NCBI GenBank assembly: GCA_010093485.1
Contig: MU001494.1
Location: forward strand, 2,573,937 to 2,637,936
Source: Karstenula rhodostoma CBS 690.94
Lineage: Eukaryota; Ascomycota; Dothideomycetes; Pleosporales; Didymosphaeriaceae
Length of the DNA stretch: 64,000 bases
Direction of reading: 5' to 3'
The notes below the pieces were generated by a model. It worked only from the letters and a program-made list of their open reading frames with translations, was not told the origin of the DNA and searched no databases. The translations under genes and the position numbers were made by a program. The first letter of the stretch is position 1. Each line of letters starts with the position of its first letter. Shown here piece by piece: positions 55,541-64,000 of this stretch.

Positions 55541-57257
55541 ATGACGGCTGCACTAGCCCCAACGGATCGGCCCGAGTCCAACCCACAACCGAACGACCGC
55601 AAATCATCTGCAATTGCCTCTGAAGGAGTGGCCGGAATTTTGGAAGATCGACCTGAGACGTGCATGCCGATTCCGCGATACACCAACGTGCAGTGGCTTT
55701 TGATCTGTGTTGCCGTCTATTCTTCCGCGCTTCTATACGGCCTTGACACTACCATTGTAGCCGTACTCCAAGGACCCATCATCTCTCGTTTTGATGATAT
55801 CGACAAGCTGGGCTGGTTGGGTATTGGCTTTCCACTTGGCTCCATTGCGATGATCGCTGCCTGGAGCAAAGCATATGGCGTTTTCGACACGAAATGGATG
55901 TACATTGGTAGCCTCGTACATTTTGCAGCCGGAAGTTCATTTTGCGGAGCTGCGCCAAACATGAACTCCTTAATAGTAGGAAGGGTGTGCAGGTGGCGCA
56001 GGAATGTACCTTGGACAGCTCAACATCTGGACACACAATACCAGCCTGGAGAAAAGATCATGGTACATAAGCGGTGGGGGTGTCACCTGGAGCCTGGGAC
56101 GCATCATAGGACCGCTGATCGGAGGCGCCTTTGCCGATAGCTCTGCGACCTGGCGATGGGCCTTCTACCTGAATCTCGTCCTGTTCGGTGTTTTTACGCC
56201 AGTATATTTCTTGGTGTTGAATTCACACGTCCCGCAACCTGGAATCCTTTTAATCACTCGACTGAAGGAATTTGACTGGTTGGGAATCACACTCAATACG
56301 GAAATGTACACCGCGTTTGTCATCAGTTTTGCCATTGGTGGCACGCTTTGGCCGTGGAGCGATGGGCGGACAATCGGAATCATCGTTGCCTTTGCGGTAA
56401 CACCCGTGGCATTCATTATCCAACAGAAATTCACTATCTTGACCACTGAAGAGCACCGGATCTTCCCAGTGCGCTTCCTAGCCAAGAGAAGCTTCATCTT
56501 GCTCTATATTGCGCAATCCAGCCTTCCAACGGCACTCGCAGTCCCGCTATACTATATTCCACTCTGATTTCAATTCGCACGCGGAGAATCTGCTGTGGGC
56601 TCCGCCGTACGCCTTCTCCCGTTCATCGTGGTGAACTGCGTGATCGTTTTCTTAAGCGGCTTCCTACTTCCCAAATACGGTCTCTACATGACCTGGTACA
56701 TGGGCTCTGGCGTCCTTAACGTGATCGGCGGCGCTCTGTTTTTCGGTCTACTCACACCCCAGACTTCCGTTGGGGCCATCTACGGATTCAGCATACTTCT
56801 CGCGCTCGGGACCGGCCTCGCACAACAGATCGCCTATTCAATCGCCTCCGCGAGAGCACCAGAGCAGTTATCTGATGCTATGGGCTTCATCAATTCAGCA
56901 CAGGTCGGCTCGGTCGTACTTGCGCTGACTTTCACGTCGCTAATCTTCCAGAATGTCGGCCACCACAACGTGAAACAGGCTTTGGTCCTACAACACGTGG
57001 ACAACGCAGATATAAGGGCCGCACTAGGCGGGGCCCAAGGTCGTCTTTTTGACCAGGGATTTGCGAGCGAGCAGGTACAACTAGAGTTCGAGGCTGGTAT
57101 CGTTGACGCTCTCCGCTGGAGCTTCGTCACGGTATTGATCGCTGGCGTTCTTGAAACAATAGCTGCCCTTTGCATGAAACGCGAGCGACTCTTCGTTCAA
57201 GACGAGGCTAAAAAAGAGCAATCGGCAAAAGAAAAAAGCGTTGAGGTGAAAGAGTGA
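55541..57257 (+). pseudogene. MFS (DHA1-type) multidrug/efflux transporter, disrupted
   Basis: The ATG at 55541 starts MTAALAPTDRPES. TM segments begin at WLLICVAVYSSALLYGLDTTIVAVLQ. At about 55989 the reading frame must change: VGRV continues in the next frame as AGGAGMYLGQLN, where one base (or two) is wrong. That frame runs through SSATWRWAFYLNLVLFGV to YYIPL, then a TGA at 56565-56567 stands where the family has Phe or another residue before FQFARGES. It then stays open to the stop at 57257. The overall length and the order of MFS words match a 14-TM drug:H+ transporter, so two lesions have disabled an otherwise complete gene. Confidence 0.8.
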
Positions 57258-57317
57258 ATTGCTCTTCTGATAGTTTGGGTTGCGGACAGGTCCACGAGCA
57301 AACTATGCCCGTTTAAT

Positions 57318-57753
57318 ATGGCTTGCCACACTCTCCGAAACCCGCTTTCTGGCAAACCACCTCAAATCCTCAACTGCGACGCTATGAACTCAACGACCAA
57401 CGACCCAGTAACCTTGTACTACTACAATGCGCTTCATCCGCACCGGGACCAGATTCCAGACGCCACGGTTGTCGCAATATCTGGTAAGTTCGATTCCCCA
57501 ATCACGAAGGTGAGGTGCTGACTCTTGAGCAGAAGCACTAGCGGCAAAAGCCAAACGCATCCAGCACATCAATGGACTACCTACATCGTCAGACTCTCTA
57601 CGTATGAGTTTCGGAGAAGTCAACAAGAAGGGCATTAGGAACATCACTGCCTACGTCATCCGTGGAGCCAGACAGACAAGGGTCGAATGGGTGAACGTCC
57701 GCCAAGGCGACAATATCGTTGCGGCTTTCGGGAGAAAAGTTAACGACCTCTGA
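57318..57753 (+). CDS. Small uncharacterised protein, 128 aa
   Basis: Two exons, 57318-57483 and 57533-57753, with a well-formed 49-nt intron (GTAAGT ... GCTGAC ... CAG, phase 1). Alternative start at 57384 (MNSTTND). It has no signal peptide or membrane segment. The C-terminal half (NITAYVIRGARQTRVEWVNVRQGDNIVAAFGRK) looks like compact beta structure. I do not recognise a family. Confidence 0.5.
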
Positions 57754-58462
57754 GCTAATCAAATGGCACCGATGAGGTATCCACTTTGTCTGGAACAAGG
57801 GTGGAGTGCCGTCGATTTGCGGTAACATTAGGATGAGGAGCAGCTCGGACACTGCCATCCAATTTATTCATATCTTGAGGGTGGTAATCGGATTGTTGAC
57901 GTGGGAGTTATACAGCGCTTGTATAAGATATTTCCTCACCAGGACAAGGGTGTTGACGTGGCTACAAGTAAGGAAAAACCATGAAAAGTGAGTGCCGACG
58001 CCCAATCGTAGCTTAGATATTGCTTGCCGACATGGCGAGGTCGGAAGTCGTTGCTCAAGGACAGAAGCTGAGGAGTCGATATTTGAGGTATTGGGCTGGG
58101 CGACTAGTGTCTGACTTGGTCCGAGTCGCGTGCACTACAGGTGAGGTAAACTCACAATTAGGTGAAGGAAAACAAGCTCAGATGAGAGGTGAAAGAGGTA
58201 GGATAGGTGGATGCGCAAGCGAGACGACCTAGGAATTGTCGCAGCGATATTCAAAATCCACTGTAGACTAAGAATATTGAAACTATGCTCCACATGAGCT
58301 TTGAACCTTCTCCAGTAGGAGCAGTCGTGGCCAGAATCCCAATGTCTCTAGAAATGAGTCTGAGAATTACCCGTCATGCCGCGCTGGAACCAAGAGCATG
58401 CTCTTGCTGTTCCTGATTGAACTTCACCCTAGAGTATAGAACTGGCCCTTGCTCTCAGTAGT
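57754..58462. other. Intergenic
   Basis: Convergent spacer. Nothing recognised. Confidence 0.45.
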
Positions 58463-59355
58463 TCACTCCTTGCGCTCAATCAATCGATGAAACGCCCGCT
58501 CAAGCTTCTGTGCGCATATGCACCGATGCCGAATGACACCACTGACGTCCGGAAGAGTGGGTTGTAAGCGACCATTCCAGTGTGCTTGACTATATGGATA
58601 GAATCTGAAGGAGATAGTCCGTGCCGCCAAACCAATCGCAACGTGGCGCATGAAATCCTCGTAGCAGTCCGTGTGTATGCAATCGTTTGATATGTTCTCT
58701 TGGAGAAAGACGAACCTAAAATTCAAATGATCCAGTCGGTTGAATCGTAGCTGCCACGCACTCCAGCCCGTTGGATTTCCCCATTGTTCAATACTCCGTC
58801 CATGGGTTTTGCAATTGACCGGCTGGTGAAGACGGAGTTTGAAAAGCGTTGGATTTTGACTGCCGATCAAGCCAACACAGCGAGCGTTGTTGGTATGAGA
58901 GCATCGTACCCCAGTTGGGATCTTGAAACGCTCTACCACAACAAGTAGTTTTCTAATCAGACCGGCTTTTGATAAGTTAGGACCCGATATCGAGGTCCCG
59001 CGACATTCAATAATGAAGAAGCTGCTGCCGTAGTAGACTTCTTGAGCCAGAGCCGCAACTTCGCGATTGCCCGTTGCAATAAGAGGACCGAGAGTTTTCT
59101 TCATCGCTTCGCGGTGCTTATAGCCATCGATTCCATATGGTGCTGGATCAGGTAGCACGTCTTTCATAATCCACAGTCAGTGTCCATGTATGAGTCTTCC
59201 CTCACATCCTCACCTAGGCCTAGATGCTTGACTGGCGTCACTTCACGCTCTTCTTCACCAACATCCACAACCAGCAAGTACCAAAGGATCTCCAGTTTCA
59301 GTTCCGTAGACAGCTGTGGCCAGCTTGTGCCGTTTAAAGTTTCGCGTGTAGTCAT
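58463..59355 (-). CDS. F-box-like protein, paralogue C
   Basis: Two exons, 59355-59214 and 59142-58463, joined by a 71-nt intron with an AG/GTGAGG donor and phase-1 fit, giving about 273 aa. The N-terminus has the family helix LSTELKLEILWYLL. The block after the intron, VAALAQEVYYGSSFFI, corresponds to AKEAFYQSNTFF of paralogue A. Later, LRFNRLDHLNFRFVFL replaces the RRLKIEF segment. The intron does not lie at exactly the same point as in A and B, so the model is less certain. It belongs to the same lineage-expanded family about 36 kb away. Confidence 0.6.
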
Positions 59356-59990
59356 AGCGTACAGATCGGTGAAGCAGAAACCCTCACTTCGCGACGTCGA
59401 TGTGGGTCTGGAAATTTAATCAGCTTGGGGGCCTTAGCCTGGGGTGCTGGGGTGTTGAAGCCCAACAGTAAAAAATACTAGTTCGTGTTACCGTCGCCTG
59501 TGTGACGTGGATCCACTTCAATGAGGCAGGCTATCGAGCGTGACAGAAGTCGAAGGACAACTCAGCGTTCAGAAGCACGAAGGCGTGCCATACAGGCAGT
59601 CGCGCCACACCACCTTACTAGACGTGCGGGTCAAGGCAACCGCCCCCGCAGTAAAAACGAGAATGAAGGCTACGCCATAAAAAAAGGAAGCAACAAAGAG
59701 TATAGAGTGCCGAAATAGTGTGGCACGGATTTTAGGAGGAATGTTGTATCGGACACACAAGCAAATGTCATCAAGAACTACCCTGCTCCATAATTTCGCT
59801 TCCTTGCAGTTTCACTGTAGATTTCATACCAGTGCTAGCGTGAACCAGCACAGCAGGCAATTCTGTTCACCGACATCGGAGATGCATTGCGGAGAGCAAA
59901 CGCTGTGACAAGATCAGTACACCCGCTAACAGAGGCTAAGTTTATAATTGCACGAACGTAGCGCATACTTGGTATTGGCAGCTTTTTCAA
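59356..59990. other. Intergenic
   Basis: Spacer between the F-box-like gene and the SDR. Nothing recognised. Confidence 0.45.
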
Positions 59991-61005
59991 TCACTCTCGA
60001 GGCTTCGGCATCGGGTAGCCGCCTATGTCATTGAAGAATTCGCCGCCTTTTACCATGACATCCGTGATATCTTCGCCTAACCACTCTTTCGTCAATGCTG
60101 TCCTTACTGTTTCGATCTCCTTGATGAAAGCTCCAGCAACCTGTAATCCGTAAGTACTATACTCAATGTGGAGAGCAGCCTATATCTTACCATAATGTGA
60201 TGACCCTTATGTGCCGGGTCTGTACTTGTTGATACTACAGCATCTGCAACATCCTCAACAGTATTCGCCGGTAGACCTCGTTTCTTCCATTCATCCGAAT
60301 AACGACCGGTAATGTATGTAGGTGTGAAGAAAGGCGCAAGCACATTAACACGTATGTCCAGTTCTTTCGCCTTCCGTTGGGACGCGCGCGCAGCTCCTAC
60401 GACTCCGTGCTTGGTAGCAATGTAAGAGACGACTCCAGTTCCACCAAAATATCCAGATGTTGAGGCAGTCAGTATTATTGAGCCACGTGCGCCATCAGAG
60501 TCCAGTGGGTTCGACTGCATTGAATGCATCGCTAGCCGCAAAGCTTCGTCTTGTCAATGTGGCCGACACGAATGTCCAAGATATTCAGGACCTTACTGTT
60601 CAGCGTTCCTTTAAGATTTACATCTAGTACCCTCTGAGAATCTCTGCTCTCTAGCAATTCTCCTCCCTCGTCCTCCTCGAAATCAAAGAAGTTTCTGCTC
60701 TCCATCATCCCTGAATTAGCGATGGCAATGTCCACTTGTCCATACTTCTTTTTGGCTCCTCGGAATAGCGCGCGCATGCTGTCCCAGTCCGAAATGTTGG
60801 AGGGACAGTAAAATGCGCGGCTGGGATCGGACAGGGAAGAGATGAGTTGTTGAGCGGCATCCTTGGAGGAGGGTAGGTCTGCTATGACAACATTGCAGCC
60901 TTTTTCGTAGAAGGCGCGGATAGTCTGTGCTCCAATACCACCAGCACCTCCTGTTACTATAACTGTCTTTGGCTTACGGTTGGGAAGGTGAAAGAGAGAT
61001 GCCAT
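59991..61005 (-). CDS. Short-chain dehydrogenase/reductase (SDR)
   Basis: Three exons, 61005-60597, 60543-60191 and 60140-59991 (introns 53 and 50 nt), giving 303 aa. A classical SDR: cofactor motif TGGAGGIG (residues about 18-25), an acidic residue after beta-2 (VVIADLP) suggesting NAD(H), NSG (IANSG) after beta-4, catalytic Ser in TASTSGYFG, and the Y-x-x-x-K motif YIATK. The exon join LN/TLRLAMHSM restores the helix before the active-site Ser. It resembles fungal 15-hydroxyprostaglandin dehydrogenase-like SDRs. The substrate is unknown. It lies head to head with the disrupted CMD-like gene, so the two may once have worked together. Confidence 0.88.
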
Positions 61006-61384
61006 GTTGCTGCTTCAATGCAGTCGAAGGTGTGTCTTTGCGGGAATTCGTGTCTTACTGGTCAATACTTTCAATGACCATTGGAAATGAAATACAAGAT
61101 AACGACTAAATGTCAGCCGCACCAATTTCAAACAAACAAGACTAACAAGCAAGTTGTCATTGTAGACGCGTCGGGGAGGAATGCATCTGCCCGATTCACT
61201 GGTGTGGGGATTTACCCCGCTTTATCAATTCGGCCCTTCCACGGAAGTCTTCCGAGAAGATCAGCATACCTCTTTTCCTAACCTGGATACCGCTTGCCGA
61301 GATACTCCAATGATGCTTGCAATGGTGCAACAACAACAACTTCAACATGACAGCGCTACATACCACACGACCATTCTCATCAAC
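61006..61384. promoter_or_regulatory. Divergent promoter region (SDR / CMD-like pseudogene)
   Basis: 379 bp between divergent starts, so both promoters presumably lie here. No clear TATA box. Confidence 0.4.
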
Positions 61385-62323
61385 ATGGCTGCAGCTGAAC
61401 TCCCACGAGATCCGACCGAAGAAGAAGCGCTCGCACTCTTCAAGGCAGTTGAAAAGAAATTTCCGTCGAAGACCGTTGGCGACGACAAGTGGTTTGTTCT
61501 TACGGTATGTGAATACTTGTAAGACCAGCCTGTAAAGAAGCTAATTTGGTCAGTTTGCCGCCATGGTGGGAGGCGGTGGACATGAATTCGCTCCGCTCTT
61601 GTACAAGGAACTCATCAAGCGGCCGCAATATCGAACATCTGAGCAACGGCAAGCGTTGATGCGCCGGATCCGCGAACCTCTACTAAAGCTGGTGTCTGTT
61701 GCCGGAGTTTGTAAGCCACTTGACCCAATCTTAAACATCGATGCCAACACAGCGCCCGAGGAGAAGGATTATTCATTTTCAAGGTATGCAAAAAACTAAA
61801 CGACAGGAATTGTAGTCATGGGTTGACTTGCCAATAGAGAAGGGTGGCAGTGCGACGAGGAGAATCGGAATCGTGGCTTTGCGTGGCAGGATAGACTTTA
61901 CAAGCACAACCAAGGTGCGATCGATAACGCACTCTCATCGCAGAAGGACTTCGGTACAATTGCAGTTTTTCACTGCGTAATCACGAGCTGACTTGGTCCC
62001 AGATTAGACAAGCAAAAGCATTAGCTACGGACTTTACCTGTCCGACCATAGCCTTATCAACGACGTAGAAACCGAGCTTACAGTGCTGGGCGGTATTACG
62101 ATTCAGAATCTTTCTCGTGAGACAGGTTGACATCTGAGAGGCACACGAAGGATTGGAGTAAGCAAAGAAGACGTTGAGACCATACAGCAATGTGTGAGTG
62201 TATTCAGGGGACTGGACAAGCTCACAGCAAGCTAACCATACATAGATCGAGTTGATAACCAAGTTCTGTGGCTTGAGATTACACAGAGTGCCTAGAGTAG
62301 CAGACATAGAGCATGAGGTCTGA
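61385..62323 (+). pseudogene. Carboxymuconolactone decarboxylase-like gene with nonsense codons
   Basis: Exons can be followed at 61385-61504, 61554-61783, 61838-61953, from 62003, and a last one near 62246-62323, with in-phase splice sites. The product starts MAAAELPRDPTEEEAL and includes FAAMVGGGGHEFAPLLYKELI, VAGVCKPLDPI, DYSFSREGWQCDEEN, ISYGLYLSDHSL and LGGITIQNLSRETG, the pattern of fungal CMD/AhpD-like proteins. Two stops interrupt it: TAG at 62005-62007 and TGA at 62128-62130, both where Trp would be expected (TGG with one G to A change). The last exon (ITKFCGLRLHRVPRVADIEHEV) remains recognisable. So the gene is complete in layout but dead unless the sequence is wrong. Confidence 0.75.
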
Positions 62324-62658
62324 CGGACGGAATAGATACATACATCTCAGAGTTGCCTTAGATTGCACATGCAGAAGACAATACGGAGTAATGTCGCCAT
62401 ATGTCAACACAAGGCTCTTTGCGCAATATACATTTAACTTCTTAAAAACCCCTGGAATAAACGAGGTACATCACCTGAGAGGGGCACGGGATTTTTTCAA
62501 TAATGTATATTGGAAACTCTAGAAGCTCACTAAATACATGCAAAATAAATAGGATGATGATGTGTCGGTCAATTGTACGTTTACACGGACCGTGAATTTG
62601 AACAAGAGGCAAGTCAGGCAGAGGGAACGAGGGCGTCGCATACCGGTTCTGCTGCAGC
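62324..62658. other. Intergenic
   Basis: Convergent spacer between the CMD-like pseudogene and the BTB-like gene. Nothing recognised. Confidence 0.45.
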
Positions 62659-63576
62659 CTAGATACCAAGCTCGCGACGAAGCTCGCCCTCCTCGCGAGT
62701 GAGGGAGACGACGTTGCCCTTGGCCTCGTTCAGCTTCTTGGTAAGGGCGCGGACGCGAGACTTGTATTCGATCTCGGCCTTCTTCTCCTGCTCGTACTGC
62801 TCACGCTCCTCCTGCTGCGCTTGAGCTCGGGCAGCCTTGCGCTCGGCGTGGTGACGTGCGTTGGCGTGCTGGGCGTCGATGGTAGCCATCGCTTGCCGCA
62901 GATTCTCATGCTGCTCGAGATACACAGCGAACTCGATCTCATCCTCAAGGGTACCGATGTTCCTCAGAAAACGACGACGAGCGAGATCGTTTGCAAGGTG
63001 TTGGAAGAGCGGATCAGTGGTGGAGAGGGACTTCACTATGGTGGTGAGGTTCTCGTACGTAATCAGCTCACGGGATATGGTGGCCCGAAGGAAGCGAGCG
63101 ATGTGCTGGACGTGGGCCGACATGCCCAGGGCAACACCAGCCTTGTATAGCTGGATGTTTTCTTGGAACGAGTGACCGCCTGGGATGCGAAGGACCTTGC
63201 TACCACCGATAGCCTGTGCGGTGATGGTAGACTTGAACACATGCTTCAGGGCTTCCTCCGTAGCGCATCCAGCGGGAAGATCAAAGTGCTTGCTCTGCGG
63301 CGTGCTGCGGAAGTGTTCATTGGCCTTCGTCGAAGTAGCCATGAACGCACGGATAGGAGCATCGCGCCAGACCACCTTGCCGTTCATCACAACGGACGCC
63401 TTGGGCCCTCGAAGGAGTCCGAGGCGCTCATCGACAGTAAGTTTGTTGAGGTCGACAACTGCAGACAGAATTCCGTCCACTGGCGCCTTATTATCGACAA
63501 GGGACGCGAGGCCGGCCTCGTGCGCCTTGTTGGTCTTGGTGACTGTCCGAGAAACGACGTTCTGGAAAGAGCTCAT
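62659..63576 (-). CDS. BTB-like protein with C-terminal coiled coil, 305 aa
   Basis: A single exon from the ATG at 63576. Residues about 60-170 resemble a degenerate BTB/POZ fold: ASVVMNGKVVWRDAPIRAFMATS, then an inserted loop, then YKAGVALGMSAHVQHIARFL as the later helices. The C-terminal third is a long Ala/Glu/Gln/Lys/Arg coiled coil (AERKAARAQAQQEEREQYEQ). No signal peptide or membrane segment is seen. The BTB call is weak. BTB proteins often act as Cul3 adaptors or multimerisation modules. Confidence 0.6.
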   Translation of the reverse strand: MSSFQNVVSRTVTKTNKAHEAGLASLVDNKAPVDGILSAVVDLNKLTVDERLGLLRGPKASVVMNGKVVWRDAPIRAFMATSTKANEHFRSTPQSKHFDLPAGCATEEALKHVFKSTITAQAIGGSKVLRIPGGHSFQENIQLYKAGVALGMSAHVQHIARFLRATISRELITYENLTTIVKSLSTTDPLFQHLANDLARRRFLRNIGTLEDEIEFAVYLEQHENLRQAMATIDAQHANARHHAERKAARAQAQQEEREQYEQEKKAEIEYKSRVRALTKKLNEAKGNVVSLTREEGELRRELGI

Positions 63577-64000
63577 CTTGTGTTGGTTATAGATGAATAT
63601 GTTCCGAGTTCTGTTGGGAAAGATTGAAGAATTCGAGAGATGATCGATTTAGAGAGAATCGAAGTTGAGTGATGGAGTGTTGTTTTGGAGTGTGGTTTGG
63701 AGTGTGGTTTGGTTTGGAAGTCCTGGTACGAGGCAGCAGTCTTATATAGTCGCAGAATAGGCTTCTCGTGAAAGACTGTAGCCTACACGGATAAAGACAA
63801 TATGAATAAACTATGTCGCGACAATGTTTGAAGGTGAAAGATATAGGGGTAGGCTTTGATCGGAATTTGAGCTCTATTCCTGACTATTGTGTGGCCTCGA
63901 AAAACCTGAATAAGTGATGCTAACAGAATTGGATCGCTTTTTCCTCGCTGTTATTGAGACGGTTCTGATGTGAACCTATTGTATCTACCTTTCAACATTT
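63577..64000. promoter_or_regulatory. Promoter region of the BTB-like gene with TATA box and short tandem repeats
   Basis: ACTATATAAG on the minus strand (63741-63750) lies about 165 bp upstream of the ATG. Between them, at about 63674-63716, a TTGGAGTGTGG unit is repeated three to four times in the probable leader. Nothing else is seen to the window end. Confidence 0.5.

Overview
The window reads as nuclear DNA of a filamentous ascomycete (Pezizomycotina). Genes are split by short GT-AG introns of mostly 45-75 nt, many with CTNAY-like branch sites. They lie on both strands with intergenic spaces of 0.2-4 kb. The gene content is typical of such fungi: a fungal GT90, a Zn2Cys6 activator, a DUF8021-type secreted protein, NACHT-ankyrin and F-box families, and small secreted cysteine-rich proteins. 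A Dothideomycete is plausible, but the sequence alone does not fix the class. Gene models were built by hand by joining reading frames at splice sites. Family names come from motifs I recognise, not from searches.

Left part (about 3-43 kb), mostly intact single-copy genes: a Vid24/Gid4-like ubiquitin-ligase substrate receptor; an uncharacterised protein; a P450 of pisatin-demethylase type; an acidic protein with repeated W-x-x-V/I motifs; a membrane GT90; two tandem F-box-like paralogues; an FAD monooxygenase; a divergent pair of AIM18-like (mitochondrial chalcone-isomerase fold) and NSE3-like (SMC5/6) genes; the COMPASS subunit SPP1; a NACHT-ankyrin protein next to a short ORF with two HET-s-like amyloid repeats; a seven-exon Zn2Cys6 activator; an alpha/beta hydrolase; and a DUF8021 secreted protein.

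Right part (about 44-64 kb) looks like accessory, decaying DNA. A divergent two-gene cassette occurs twice in tandem. Each copy has an uncharacterised protein (R, with a weakly retropepsin-like core) and a SprT-like HExxH metalloprotease (S). R1 needs an unresolved junction, S1 has stops and a frameshift, R2 has a stop and S2 has a frameshift. Then come an F-box protein, two small secreted cysteine-rich proteins, a broken MFS transporter, a small unknown gene, a third F-box-like paralogue, an SDR, a broken carboxymuconolactone-decarboxylase-like gene and a BTB-like coiled-coil protein. Several in-frame stops are explained by C-to-T (or opposite-strand G-to-A) change, as repeat-induced point mutation would give.

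No secondary-metabolite backbone enzyme, intact transposon, rRNA, complete tRNA or CRISPR was seen.
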